NCBI GenBank assembly: GCA_964035575.1
Contig: OZ037931.1
Location: 629,567-693,566, forward strand
From: Rhynchopus sp. YZ270_cl-10
Taxonomy: Eukaryota > Euglenozoa > Diplonemea > Diplonemida > Diplonemidae
DNA: 64,000 nt
Direction of reading: 5' to 3'
Shown: positions 30,741-42,104 of the stretch, piece after piece
How positions within the stretch are numbered: position 1 is the stretch's first letter
Layout of the letters: each line of letters begins with the position of its first letter
Notes under the pieces: generated by a model
What the model was told of the DNA's origin: nothing
The model's database searches: none
What the model saw: the letters and a program-made list of their open reading frames with translations, nothing else
Made by a program: the position numbers and the translations under genes

Positions 30741-30849
30741 CCGTATTCGTACAAATTATCGACCGTAAATAATGTTCGACCTTTTCAGGATTTTTTCTGG
30801 AAATTCGACCTTTTTTTTACGGGTCGATAATTTTTTTGTACGAATTCGG
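30741..30849. mobile_element. TA-flanked MITE (copy 2)
   Basis: It matches 2085-2198 with small indels. TA is intact on both sides (30739-30740, 30850-30851), which supports a TA target duplication. Confidence 0.75.
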
Positions 30850-30939
30850 TACATACAAGGCACATCCCGTCTCTCTGCCAAAACCCTCTTCAATTCAACG
30901 AGGCTTTGGCAGCGTAGGCGAATCTCTACATGATTTCTT

Positions 30940-31056
30940 TTGTATACCTGCTTACAGCTTCCCTGTAAACCACTCCCAAGCGCAACACTCCGGGGTTCGA
31001 TAACCCGCGGAGTGTCAGTGCCTGCGTCCCTGAGGCGTTTGCACTATCAACTTCAC
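30940..31056 (+). mobile_element. S1 insertion with 6-bp target duplication
   Basis: Copy 1 reads ...GGTTTCTTCTGGGG without interruption at 2281-2293. Copy 2 has 117 extra bases between two TTTCTT (30934-30939, 31057-31062). The insert is almost identical to the S1 copy at 11469-11590, including GTATACCTGCTTACAGC, both hairpins and CTATCAACTTCAC. This is direct evidence that S1 moves as a unit, in the manner of a SINE or small non-autonomous element. Confidence 0.85.
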
Positions 31057-32280
31057 TTTCTTCTGGGGCTCTGGCGACCTCTTCACCACCCCCTTTGCAT
31101 GAGCACGACCGAGCTGCGTTTTTTTAGCACGTTGCAACTACTTCTGGGCAGCAGTGTTGTGTCCAGTGTGAAAAAAGAGGTTTCGATTTACATTTATTTT
31201 TTTTGCCTTTATTTCACCAAAATCCACCTGATTTGTACCGTATAGGTGCGTATACGGTCCTATCTGGTCCTGTACGCCTGCACGGTGACCAGTTTGAGCG
31301 GGAGAGAAATTCTCAACCAGTATTCTTCGTCCACTTTTGACGCTCTCCCACATCAAACTGGCTGCCGTGGGTACGTGAGGTAACAATCAGGTGAAAGATG
31401 TGAACAAAGCATAGAACCAATTATTGCAGTGTTTTTGAGTTTAGTGATGAGCCCTGTGTGAGGTGAGGAGGCATTGCGTACTTTCAACTTCTCTTTTTGT
31501 TTTTTTTTTTGTTGGGTCTGATAAATCATCTGAGCTGTTTGACATGCGCAACAAAAACAAAAATAATACAGAACTGACCTCACCCAAAGAACGATCAAAT
31601 AAGAACATAGAAGCAGAGTCGCGAGATAGAAGACAAATGTCCGTTTCTCTCATTTTCTTCTGCCAAAAAAAAAAAAAGCAAAAAAAAAATTCTTCTTTCC
31701 CCCTGCTATCCTTTAAGACTGCTTCGCTCTCGGAGCACCCAAAAAAAAATAATAATAAAAGGCAAAATCTGGAGGCCCGTTGTTTCATAATTCGTTAGTT
31801 CAGGTTCGGTTGTTTGCATTTTTTTCTCTCCTCAATTTTGCGGTACGTCCGTTACACGATTAAATTTCAGATGCATTTTTTTTAGCACGCATTTTTTTTT
31901 TTTTGTGCTATCGATCCGTCTGCATTTGTCAATTTGTAATGTGCCTCGTTTTTCTCTTTCTTCTTTTTTTTCTTGCAAAACGCACTGCGCCCCGTTCATC
32001 TGTTATGCCAATGTTCTCCTAGGTATTGTGCACATGCATGAGGTGCAGCGCATTCATTGCCTTTTTTTCTTTTTTCTTTTTCTTTTTGTACATCCGGCGT
32101 TATATCAAAGATGAGGATGATATACAGTTATAACGTTATTAGTGCTATGGGAAATCAGTCAACGACCTGTCAATATATGGGGAGGCGTGTCCTTTTAAAA
32201 TTAACCATTGCATTTTTGTGTGTTTTTTTTTTCCACCCAAAATCGTAAGGGAAATTAAAAAAAAATGACACCCCCCCAAC

Positions 32281-32323
32281 GTCAGCGACCTGTGTCAATA
32301 TCGACCCCTCCCGGAGCACCAGT
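32281..32323 (+). repeat. Left inverted-repeat member (copy 2)
   Basis: It is the counterpart of 3549-3590, with an extra TG after GACCTG. Its partner is at 37375-37417. In this copy the pair encloses the additional 1.6 kb TTA-flanked element. Confidence 0.65.
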
Positions 32324-32350
32324 TACGAATTTCTTTTAAATTTTACGTTA

Positions 32351-33966
32351 GGGTAACTGTATTTTTTTTTTTGTTTCTTGTCAACGTACCAGAGATGGAG
32401 ATAGATTTGGGATTTTCAAAAAAGACCCGGTTTGACCCGGTCTGAGCTTTTTGGGGTCAAAAAAAAAAATTTTTCGCGCTGCGCGCGAAAATGACACTGC
32501 ATGTGCGACCTGGTTATTACACTTCTTTGGCGGGGAACTTGCGCAACAGCGTTTGTGCCTTGATGAAGGGGAGTAGGGTCCATGTTCCCCCTTTGTGCAG
32601 CACACCGAACTTCACGCACTCGGCAAAAGTGGATTTCTCGGCGGTCATGGCCCCAAAGGTTCCTGGCGAAGCCACGGTACGCAACATTTCAACAAAATTG
32701 CGCTTAAAATTGTACATTTTGGGGTGGGTTGCAAGCTTGCAATCTTGCGCCGCAGGCGCACGGTACGCTACTTTTATTATTTCGCCATGCTGCATGCTTC
32801 CTTTTCCTTCGGCGTTTGACTAATTGAGTCGCGTTCTGGCTGTGACGGGGTCACTTTGTTCATGAGGCCATTTCTGGTCACTCTCAGAGGCTCGTGTGAG
32901 ATACCAAAAAAAATCGATTTTCTCCCAAAATTCCAAATCCCATTTTTTTTTTTTTTTTCCAAACCGGGTTTTTCGCCAAAATCCCATTTTTTTTTTTTGA
33001 CCCGGTTTTGAAACCGGGTCAGTAGACGCACCTCCACCCCTGCAACGTACGTACGATTTTCTGAAATCTGGAAAAAAAAAAAGAAAAAAAAAAAAAAAAA
33101 AAAGTGGCTGGTGCTGCACTCATATTTTAGAGTAAAGGTACTTCAGAGTGTTCTTGCACACACATGTGACCCCACCGTGGAGAGCAATCGGCTCGCGCAA
33201 TCAAAGGAAAGCAAAGAAAAAGGGGAAGGAAAAAAAAAGGTTGGGTACCGTGCGCCTGCGGCGCTACCTGTTCCCAGTCAAAAACACCACAATTTTATCC
33301 TAGTTTGGATTTTCCGACCTGAAAATGACCCTTGTATACGAGTGTGGGTTCATTTTTTGTGGAAAATTAAAGTCACTAAATTTTTGTCCATTTTTCTGAA
33401 TATCCCCCACCACACAACGGGCGGATTCTGGAAATGCAAGTGCCCGTGTTTTCGGCAAAATATACACGCATGGGTGGGGCCTCTAAAATCTCGCCCCTCT
33501 GCTACCGTGTTTCTACAAGCAAACACTTGGCTCCTTATACTGACGGGTTTTGACCAAAACCAAGAACTTGTCCATTTCGGCAAATTGACCCCACCACACA
33601 ACGGGCGGATTCCGGAAATGTGAATGCCGGTGTTTTCGGGCATTTTCATGTTTTCAGACGTCAGGATCAGGAAGAGAAAATCTGGGTTGTGGGATTTACC
33701 TTGCCCTCTTTACGTTACACTCATTTTGACCAAAACCAAGAACTTGTCCATTTCGGCAAAGTGACCCCACCACAGCGCGGGCGGATTCCGGAAATGCCAA
33801 TCGCGGGATGTTTTGGGGCTGAAAACCCACTATTTTTTGAAAACAGCCTGGTTTCTGGTCTTTTGGTGGCTTTTTTTTTTTTTTTTTTTTTCTTTTTTTA
33901 AACGTACGTACGTACAGAATTTCTGAGACGAAATGACAAGAAACAAAAAAATAAATACAGTTACCC
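32351..33966. mobile_element. TTA-flanked TIR element, PIF/Harbinger-like, 1616 bp
   Basis: The insertion is absent from copy 1, where ACGTTATCCAGAACG is continuous. The ends GGGTAACTGTATTTTTT and AAATACAGTTACCC are inverted, and TTA flanks both sides (32348-32350, 33967-33969). GG(G)-type ends and TTA duplications are typical of PIF/Harbinger. About three direct repeats (near 33400, 33545, 33725) share CAAAACCAAGAACTTGTCCA and CGGGCGGATT. A 92-codon minus-strand ORF (32517-32795) has no recognised domain, so the element is probably non-autonomous. Confidence 0.8.
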
Positions 33967-34852
33967 TTATCCAGAACGTTACAACAATTTGTTATCATTT
34001 GATATAACGCCCCTGTGTAGGTTTTATATTTCACTGTATGCCCCCGACCTCCCACCTCCCACCTCCCATGGTTTACATACCCGACTTTCGCCTGTATCGG
34101 AAGAAGCGGTTTTTTGTCTACCTTCGCAATGCTGATTGTACTGTGCAGGCCGACGTCGCGCCCCATTAGATGAATACGCAAAGATGGATTCTGACCACAC
34201 AGTATAGCCGCCATTGCCCCCTCCCCCCATACCCCATATCCTGCAACAGTCTGATCGCTCCCGCCCTCCCCTTCATCCCTGGATTTTTATGAATGTGATC
34301 AAGGTGACTGAGCAAGAGGCTTAGAGTCATCTTATAAACTTTTTCTTTTATTTTTTTGACACGAAGTTTTGGGTTCTTTTAAAATGTGTGTGTATGGGAG
34401 ATAGCACTTCATCTTTCAAGGATTTTTTGCTCCAAAAAAAAAAAATCCCGGCAACAACTGCAACCCAACTGATTGTGTCAAGCATATGTTTTCACTCACG
34501 GTGTGGCGTTTTTTTTTTGTTCATTGAATGAAATGAGAGCGGGTTCTGTTTTTGATTAAACACTAAAGGCTTTGGGTTTGCGTTTTTGACTGCACCATTC
34601 CTCGTTGAGTCAGGACCCTTTCACAGTTTCAAAAAAAAAAATTATTTTAAATTTGTTTGAGGCCGTACACGGGGCGTTCCTGAACCCCCTTTTGCACACA
34701 CCCTCATAAAATGTGTCTCAGAATATTCTGTTTTTGTCCCGTTCCAACCCCAGGACAAATACCGTTTGTTTGGCGTTATTTCCTTCCTCCTCCTCCCCCC
34801 TGATCGGATGTGCTCGTGTGAACATTTTTGGTTTTTTTTTATTGCTCTCAAG
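33967..34852. other. Intergenic (copy 2), with S2 repeat at 34291-34349
   Basis: This is the counterpart of about 3615-4502. Differences from copy 1 cease at about 34128, after which the two copies look identical. Confidence 0.5.
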
Positions 34853-35601
34853 CAGGGTTTTATCCAGGATTCTGGGGTTTTGGGCCTCAGGGGGTACATT
34901 TCCCCCCAAAAAAAAATGAAATTTTTACTAGTGCTTGATGTAATGAAGAAAATTTGTTTCCCCTGCGGGGAAAAAACTACGCTGATCTTCTCAAATTGTT
35001 CTCGCACGGCTTCGTATGAGCCGTCCCGAAGTTGGTTCTCCGATTTGCCCGTCTCATGAACCTATCGATCCTACCATTGGCATAACTTCAACTGCCACTG
35101 GGTACGTACGGGAGTGTTTCTCACACGCAAACTTCAGTACGGAAGAGAAATCATTATCGCTGCAACTTGTTATCGCTGTTTTCGCAGTCCTGGCTGATAA
35201 GAGACAAGAGCTGAGGTATCTGCACATTCACTTTGTTCTTAGACCGTCTGACCACAGCCTTGGTGTAACTTTGTCGGGTAAACCTGTTACACCAATTGTC
35301 TGCTTAGAGTACCAGTCGCAAAAAACTTTGAGCAACTAGATATCATGTTTTCGTGGAGGGGTAGCATGGGGACTATGTCTTTTTTTTTTTTAACCCCAAC
35401 TTTTTTTTTTTTGGCTTCTTTTGACCGAGCGAGCCAATTGCTCTCCACGGTGGGGTCACATGTGATATAGTACCTCCCTCCTATGTACCCCCAAAAGACA
35501 AAATGTACCCCCTAACAGGGGGTACATTTTTCAAAAAAAAATCTGGAAAAATCCTCAGGGGGTACAATGTACCCCCTATACCCCCCCTGGATAAAACCCT
35601 G
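34853..35601. mobile_element. 749-bp TIR element (copy 2)
   Basis: It is identical to 4503-5251, including the TCTCAAG duplications. It was present before the segmental duplication or was copied by conversion. Confidence 0.75.
35016..35339 (+). CDS. Hypothetical 107-aa ORF in TIR element (copy 2)
   Basis: It is identical to the ORF at 4666-4989. See that entry; a chance frame remains possible. Confidence 0.3.
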   Translation: MSRPEVGSPICPSHEPIDPTIGITSTATGYVRECFSHANFSTEEKSLSLQLVIAVFAVLADKRQELRYLHIHFVLRPSDHSLGVTLSGKPVTPIVCLEYQSQKTLSN

Positions 35602-35703
35602 TCTCAAGGCAAGAACCATGGAAAAGGCAGGTGGATAGGGTGAGTTATGTAGTAGTTTATTTTTTGTGCTGTGTTGTGTTGCAAATTTTCGACAACTGTC
35701 GAG

Positions 35704-36291
35704 TCAAAAAAAAAAGGCATGTTCCGGTCCTCCACTGCTCGGCTCCTGCTGCGCCATGTGCACCTCTAAGCGATGCGCATCCAGCTGCTTCCACAAATCC
35801 AACTCCCTTTCCAACCTTCTCTGCTCATTCTCTAAGGTATGCTCCTCTTCTTGTTGCACCAGCCTTCCTTTCTCTTCGGCAATGCGAGCCTCTTCCTGCC
35901 CCTTCCACACCCGTGCAGCCTCCTCCTGTGCACGAAGGGTTAACTCATGGTGCTGCCTCTGTTGGATTTCATATAACCTCATCGCTTCTACCTGCTGTCT
36001 CTGCAGTTCTAAGGCAACCGTCTGCTGTTCTGCTACCATAGCAACCAGCTCGCGGCTTAGACTGTTAAGGGATAATGCGCTGCAGTGTTCTTCTGTGATG
36101 ACTGCCTCGCGTGCAGTGTGTTCTAGATCTTCAAATGTGCGACGTTCGTTGGCAATAAGCTCGACCTTGGCAAGACATGAAGATCTAATCTTATAGGTAA
36201 CCACAGCGATGCTGTCACGCATTGGATGGCCTGAACAATATTCTTCCACCAAAACCCTCTGTCTTTCTTTTGCTTCTAATGGGAGAACCAT
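35704..36291 (-). CDS. Gene R, charged helical protein (copy 2), 195 aa
   Basis: It is identical to 5354-5941, including the flanking divergent intergenic region. Its first 110 residues correspond to the middle of gene A (40610-41845). Confidence 0.65.
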   Translation of the reverse strand: MVLPLEAKERQRVLVEEYCSGHPMRDSIAVVTYKIRSSCLAKVELIANERRTFEDLEHTAREAVITEEHCSALSLNSLSRELVAMVAEQQTVALELQRQQVEAMRLYEIQQRQHHELTLRAQEEAARVWKGQEEARIAEEKGRLVQQEEEHTLENEQRRLERELDLWKQLDAHRLEVHMAQQEPSSGGPEHAFFF

Positions 36292-36596
36292 TTTATTTCT
36301 CTCTCTCTTTATCTCTCTCTTCTTCTCCCCTGTAAGGGAGTACGCACAGAGTTTGCGCTGTGCTACACATTTCGTCGATTTCTCAAATATCCCGGCTGCA
36401 CTGCTTCCACAGAGAATGCGTTTTTTTTGCACTTTTTGCAACTTTCATTTCTTGCGATGATTAATATGACAAAGCAGAGGTGTGGGTTCATCTTATGAAC
36501 TCTTTTATCCTTTCCCCTCCCTCATTTTTCTCCAAGGGAAGCACACACGGTACACGGACAAAAGAAACTCCCCCGTTTCTTCCAAAAAATATACCA

Positions 36597-37178
36597 ATGG
36601 CCGATGCGGTAGAGACAGCGCGGGATTTGATGCGCGAAAAGAGGTTGGTGGACATGGACTGGCGGTTCGGGATAACTGCTGCGACGAGCGAGACGACGGC
36701 AGGGGACAAGGAGGGGAACACGTTCCTGCAGCTGCGTCTTGTGTTGGAGGATGGGGAAGGGGTGTGCACACAGCAGTACGTAGGTATGCCATGCGTGCGA
36801 TGTACTGAGGCCAATACTTCAAATGTTTTATTGCTTGAATGGTCCCAAAAAGGTAGTCAGGGTACGCTCAACGCCTTTTTTTATTACCCACTACGGTACT
36901 TAGGTTTCCTTTTTACATCTTCTGTTGGCCGCAGGGTACTACTTTGTGCTTTTCGTGCCTGCATTAATAACTTCACTTTCCACCAAGCACAGAGAGGCTT
37001 AGGTTCATCTTATAAAGTTCTATTTTAAAACGTAGGACCGCACCGTTAAAAAGGGAAAACAGCATTTTGCAGTCAAAAATTATTTTTTTCCCTTCTCACA
37101 GAAATGTCGCTTGTTCAGCTTTTCGACCTGCTTGCGTCCTTGGAAGCAGCGAAATCTAAACTGGTGTCGCTAGGATAG
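36597..37178 (+). CDS. COMM-domain protein (copy 2), two exons
   Basis: Exons 36597-36783 and 37102-37178 and the 318-bp intron are identical to copy 1 (6247-6828). The S2 repeat inside the intron lies at 36983-37030. Two intact copies imply double dosage or a very recent event. Confidence 0.8.
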
Positions 37179-37374
37179 GACCTTCGTTAGGTAGGGTTTC
37201 GTGCTTTGAGTTGCGGTAGTATCTGTTCTATGTTCTGTTTCCATGACCTACGTTCTTTTTTTTGGTCCCCCTTTCTACCCTTTGTGTTCAAAGAAAACGA
37301 TTTCTTTTCAAAAGCCTCGTGTGAAATTGGGTAGGGTGAAAAAATAAAAGAAACGACGCTCTTTTTTTTCACAC

Positions 37375-37417
37375 AACTGGTGTCTCCGGGAGGGGTCGAT
37401 ATTGACAGGTCGCTGAC
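37375..37417 (-). repeat. Right inverted-repeat member (copy 2)
   Basis: It is identical to 7025-7067. Confidence 0.65.
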
Positions 37418-37629
37418 ACAGGGACTCTATACACACCCCCCCTGATACAGGTCGTTGACCGACTTCCGAAAGCACCAACAACCCCTTAAAACCCCTCCCT
37501 ACACCATCCCTTGTAGATTCTCCACCTTTTTTGTCTCTCTTTTGCTTCAGTTACAAATTGTTTTCACTATTTTTTTTTTGTATCTATCAATAGAACGCTT
37601 CGAGAATTCAACAAAACAATGCGAAGAAA

Positions 37630-40380
37630 ATGGATTATGTCCAAAAACGATGTGTCGTACACAGTCTGCAGACGAACCCTGTGTATAATGGACAAATCGT
37701 GACCATCACTGCGAGGCAGGAGGCCAGCGGGCGATACGTCGCATTACTAGAAGGAGACCAACACCTTGGGAAAACACTCTCCCTGAAGGCCGGCAATTTG
37801 CATGCGATTGGCGACACTGTTTTCTTACATGATTTGCGCACCCAGCAGCACCTCAACGGCAAGCATGGATACATTGTTGTCGCAACCACACCACCCTCCT
37901 CGACGCGCACTGCGGTGTACCTCCCTGCTATACAACAGATTATTTCGGTTAAATCCGAGAATTTTTCAAACACCACACAAAACACACTGTCCGATCTACC
38001 AAACCCACCTACACCCCAACCTCTCCGCGGAATGTGCACCGTATACACTTGGGAGGGAGGCATGCCGAAGGGGGTAAACGGTCTGAAAGGAATGTACATA
38101 GTTGATATAGCTTGCGGCTTTGCACATTATGGGGTAGTTACAGGGAAAGATGAGGTTTTTATGTGGGGTTCAAATGAACAAAACCAGACCAACCCTTACA
38201 ATACCACATCCTTCTTTGCGGAGCCGGTGCGAATAGATATTGGTCCCTCTATTGCGATATCATGTGGCGCTGCGCATACTGTAGTTCTTTTAAAGGAAGG
38301 AACCCTCTGTGCTTGGGGTGCGAATGCGCAAGGCCAGCTTGGAGGTTTTTCGAAAGGTGTCGTTCAAATTAAAATTCCAGTAAAGATAGTGGCAGTCACA
38401 TCGGGGATTGGTCATACCATAGCGTTAGACGAAGATGGAGATATCTGGGGATGGGGCTGGAACAACCAAGGACAACTTGGCAGTGGAAGTCGAAACAACG
38501 TTGTGAGACCAATCAAGCTTTTTGAAGGGGTGATTTATGTGCGTTGTGGGGGTGGGCATACGATGCTGGTTGATATGGATCATAAGGTGTGGGGTTCTGG
38601 GAGCAATGCGTGCGGGCAGATCGGAAACAACAACTTCGACAATTTGGTTCGATTTGAAGAAAGCTGCACCCTAAACACCCTTGGCCATCGTATCGTCTCT
38701 GTGTCATGCGGGGAAGAATACTCCATCGCAATCTCAGAAAATCATTCCGTGTTTTCAACCGGCCTCAACATCGTTGGCCAGCTCGGTACCGACGAAAGCT
38801 TTGGGGCCTTCCGAAGCGTTTTCAAACAAATCCCCATCAGCGCCGAACACAAACCCGAATTCATTTCTGGGTCTCAACAGCAGGTTCTCTGCACTACACA
38901 GTCCGGCGCTGTGCTCTCCTGGGGTGGGGAGACCACCAACCCTACTATATTTCCTTCACTTTCCCGCAAACGCATTTCCCGTCTAATTCCATCACGACGT
39001 GGATATTGCGCGCTGTGTGAAGGGCTTTCACCGAAACACACTGTTGTCCGATTCTTTCTCAAAAACGATAGCAACGAACTTTCCTCAACCTTTACGGCCT
39101 CTGCTGGGGCTGTCCTGCATGGTGACATCACAACGTATTATGAGGATGCTTCGTCGTACCCGAAGGGAGGAGAAGAAGTGTCCATAGTGGTCCGCCTCTT
39201 ATCTGACACCGATGAAGTGGTTCTCGAAGGGGTCTTTGATGTGACCGACTCCTTTGATGGGGTCTATGAAATCTGCGATGCGCGGTTTAAACATTGTGGA
39301 AGATATCTTATTGAAGTGGTGATATTGCAGGAGGTGTGTCGAGCGATGGTGTTAAATGTTGTTCCCGATGTAGTCTCGACGAAGGAGTCTGAGGTAGAGA
39401 TGTGGGCGCCATTTGAAATTTCCGGGGAGATTCCCGCAGGGACAGCAATATTCTTGACCTTCACCCTTCGTGATCGATACGGAAATGAAATCTGCGTGGA
39501 CACCACAAAATCTGAGGGCATCCACCTCACCTTCCCTAACGGCACCTTCAGTGCTATTTTTCGCACCATAACAAATAACGCTGTTTCGCTTGCAGTCAAA
39601 ATTTATGAGACTGGAGATTATGACAATATTATTACCTGGTGGGATGGGCATGATGCAAGCAATCTCTACAGTCGCCACGAAATGCACAATATTTTCAGCC
39701 AACACCGCTTTTCTGTGATTGGTGGCCCCGCAGTGGTTGGAACTATATCGGTTTCAACGAATATTGCGCGAATTGGAGAAAAGATTTATTTCAAAATCAC
39801 TGCACGAGATGCTCACGGAAATGTTACTGCACCTCAGGGGCTTCAAACGGAGGCGGTGCTACAGTGTATTTCGGATTCGACCAAATCGTTGCTTTGTGTG
39901 CTCGAAGATGAAGTTGAAGGCGAGAGGTGTACAGAGATGTGGTCCTTCACCCCTGTTGTTGCTGGCGATTTTAGTCTCGCAGTGGTGTCGGGGGGGACGC
40001 ATTTGGAAGGGAGTCCGTTTGCTTTGGAGGTGGTGCTGTCTGAGGAAGGTGTCATCTCGCTGATGGGATTGCTTGTGGAGAAGGAGGTGTCTGGGCGGAG
40101 GGTGGTCGTGCGTGAGGCGGGGAGGGAGTATCAGAGTGTGATGGATGAGGCTGTGCAAGCCCTGCGTGTATGTGAGGAGGCAGAGGAGAAAGTGCAGCGT
40201 GCTGCGCGTACCCAACGCCGTGCTGAAGCTGCAGCGAAGATAGAACGGTCACGTCGTGCAACAGAACAACGTCAGCTCGCAACGCAACGGAAGGCAAAAC
40301 GGACCGGAGGGGGGTTTGCGGTGAAATTCGCTTGGGGGGAACCAGAGGAGGAGGACCATGAGAAGGGGTCCACATTGTGA
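37630..40380 (+). CDS. RCC1-filamin protein (copy 2), 916 aa
   Basis: The predicted protein is identical in all 916 residues to the one at 7280-10030, and the surrounding non-coding DNA is also identical. Domain order is as described there: RCC1 propeller, filamin-type Ig repeats, basic helical tail. Confidence 0.85.
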   Translation: MDYVQKRCVVHSLQTNPVYNGQIVTITARQEASGRYVALLEGDQHLGKTLSLKAGNLHAIGDTVFLHDLRTQQHLNGKHGYIVVATTPPSSTRTAVYLPAIQQIISVKSENFSNTTQNTLSDLPNPPTPQPLRGMCTVYTWEGGMPKGVNGLKGMYIVDIACGFAHYGVVTGKDEVFMWGSNEQNQTNPYNTTSFFAEPVRIDIGPSIAISCGAAHTVVLLKEGTLCAWGANAQGQLGGFSKGVVQIKIPVKIVAVTSGIGHTIALDEDGDIWGWGWNNQGQLGSGSRNNVVRPIKLFEGVIYVRCGGGHTMLVDMDHKVWGSGSNACGQIGNNNFDNLVRFEESCTLNTLGHRIVSVSCGEEYSIAISENHSVFSTGLNIVGQLGTDESFGAFRSVFKQIPISAEHKPEFISGSQQQVLCTTQSGAVLSWGGETTNPTIFPSLSRKRISRLIPSRRGYCALCEGLSPKHTVVRFFLKNDSNELSSTFTASAGAVLHGDITTYYEDASSYPKGGEEVSIVVRLLSDTDEVVLEGVFDVTDSFDGVYEICDARFKHCGRYLIEVVILQEVCRAMVLNVVPDVVSTKESEVEMWAPFEISGEIPAGTAIFLTFTLRDRYGNEICVDTTKSEGIHLTFPNGTFSAIFRTITNNAVSLAVKIYETGDYDNIITWWDGHDASNLYSRHEMHNIFSQHRFSVIGGPAVVGTISVSTNIARIGEKIYFKITARDAHGNVTAPQGLQTEAVLQCISDSTKSLLCVLEDEVEGERCTEMWSFTPVVAGDFSLAVVSGGTHLEGSPFALEVVLSEEGVISLMGLLVEKEVSGRRVVVREAGREYQSVMDEAVQALRVCEEAEEKVQRAARTQRRAEAAAKIERSRRATEQRQLATQRKAKRTGGGFAVKFAWGEPEEEDHEKGSTL

Positions 40381-40609
40381 AACCATTTTACACAACAAAA
40401 AACACATAAAGAAAACCAACAATTTCCCCCCCTTTTTTTTACTCCCCCTAACTCACAGAACGTCATTTTTTTTCAGACGCTTTTTTAGAAGTGTCGTTCA
40501 ACACTCTTCACACCATCACCACCATCACCCTCCCCCTTTTCCCCCCCTTCCCCTCTACACAAATCACCCTGCAAAAACAAAACAAAGAACTTTCAACTTC
40601 CGCTCTGCA

Positions 40610-41845
40610 ATGGCCGATATGTGTATCATTATGGATTTAGATATGGGAAAGCTGCATTCAGTTCTACAGCCCGCACCCCACTGCGTCAAGGTGGATTGGG
40701 CGTTGGGCCAGCTTGCGGTGCAGGAGCATTCCCAAGCGAATGTGGAGGAGTCTTTGGCATGCTCTGCTGCACGAAGGGACGCTGAGGAGGCTGGACTCTC
40801 GGAACGCCGGGTCTTCGCTGCATTAGAAGCAAAAGAAAGACAGAGGGTTTTGGTGGAAGAATATTGTTCAGGACATCCAATGCGTGACAGCATCGCTGTG
40901 GTTACCTATAAGATTAGATCTTCATGCCTTGCCAAGGTCGAGCTTATTGCCAACGAACGTCGCACATTTGAAGACCTAGAACACACTGCACGCGAGGCAG
41001 TTATCACAGAAGAACACTGCAGCGCATTATCCCTAAACAGTCTAAGCCGTGAACTGGTTGCTATGGTAGCAGAACAGCAGACGGTTGCCTTAGAACTGCA
41101 GAGACAGCAAGAGGCGATGAGGTTATATGAAATCCAACAGAGGCAGAGGGAGCATATGGAGAAGGTGCAGCGTGAGCAGGAAGAGGCAGAGCAGCGGCAG
41201 CTGCAGCAGATGCTGGCGTTGGAGGAACAGAGGCAGAAGGAGATTGCACAGCAGCAGCGGGAGCGGGAGCTTGAGCTGGCACGCCTGCAGGAGGAGGAGA
41301 AGAGGCGGGAGGAAGAGTTAGAGCTACAACAGCTCATCCTTGCACAGAAGGCAGAGCAGCTTCTCCAGCAGAAGCTTCAGCAGGAGCAGCTGCATCAACA
41401 GCAGCTTTTGCAACAGGAGCAGCAGCTCAAAACGCACTACGCGTCTCAACAGCAGCAGCAGCAGCAACAGCTGCAGGCTCAACAGCAGCAACAACAACAT
41501 CATCAGCAACAACAACAGCAACACCAGCAACAGCAACTCCAAGCGCAGCAGCACCAGCAGTTCCAGCAGCAGCAAATCCAGCCACAGTACCAACACGCCG
41601 TCCCGCAGGCACAACCACAATACCAACCACAACCACAACCACAGTACCAACAGCAGCCCCACGTTGCGCACTACCCACAGCAGTACGCACCTGTTCCCCC
41701 ACCTGCAGCGCAAGGCACCTTCCAGCACCCCTCAGTGCAGGCCCTCCCGTTCCCTCCGCCACCCCCGCAGGAGAACGCTACCAACCCACCGCCTCCCGGT
41801 CAGGGTGGGGTAATGACTGTATACCTGCTTACAGCTTCCCTGTAA
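40610..41845 (+). CDS. Gene A, mosaic polyQ/coiled-coil protein (copy 2), 411 aa
   Basis: It is identical to 10260-11495, so the mosaic structure arose before the segmental duplication or was spread by conversion. The S1 repeat supplying its C-terminus is also present (41819-41945). Confidence 0.75.
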   Translation: MADMCIIMDLDMGKLHSVLQPAPHCVKVDWALGQLAVQEHSQANVEESLACSAARRDAEEAGLSERRVFAALEAKERQRVLVEEYCSGHPMRDSIAVVTYKIRSSCLAKVELIANERRTFEDLEHTAREAVITEEHCSALSLNSLSRELVAMVAEQQTVALELQRQQEAMRLYEIQQRQREHMEKVQREQEEAEQRQLQQMLALEEQRQKEIAQQQRERELELARLQEEEKRREEELELQQLILAQKAEQLLQQKLQQEQLHQQQLLQQEQQLKTHYASQQQQQQQQLQAQQQQQQHHQQQQQQHQQQQLQAQQHQQFQQQQIQPQYQHAVPQAQPQYQPQPQPQYQQQPHVAHYPQQYAPVPPPAAQGTFQHPSVQALPFPPPPPQENATNPPPPGQGGVMTVYLLTASL

Positions 41846-41945
41846 ACCACACCCAAGCGCAACACTCCGGGGTTCGATAACCCGCGGAGTGTCAGTGCCT
41901 GCGTCCCTGAGGCGTTTGCACTATCAACTTCACTTTTTTTTTTTT
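41819..41945 (+). repeat. S1 structured repeat (copy 2 of 11469-11595)
   Basis: It is identical to the type copy, with both hairpins and the T-run, and again contains gene A's stop codon. Confidence 0.75.
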
Positions 41946-42104
41946 CAGACGCTTTTTTAGAAGTGTCTTTCAACACTTTTCACACCATCACCACCATTAC
42001 CAAGGGATCCCCCTCCTAACCCCTCCCCCTTTTCCCCCCCTTCCCCTCTACACAAAAAACACCCTGCAAAAACAAAACAAAGCACTTTCAACTTCCGTTC
42101 TGCA

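Larger units (their letters stand above)
28676..32350. other. T-rich non-coding region (copy 2)
   Basis: This is the counterpart of about 220-3615 in copy 1, with many small differences, including an extra segment at about 29030-29170 and 29645-29760. It holds the MITE at 30741-30849, an S1 insertion at 30940-31056, an S1 tail at 31446-31510 and the left inverted repeat at 32281-32323. No gene is seen. Confidence 0.6.
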
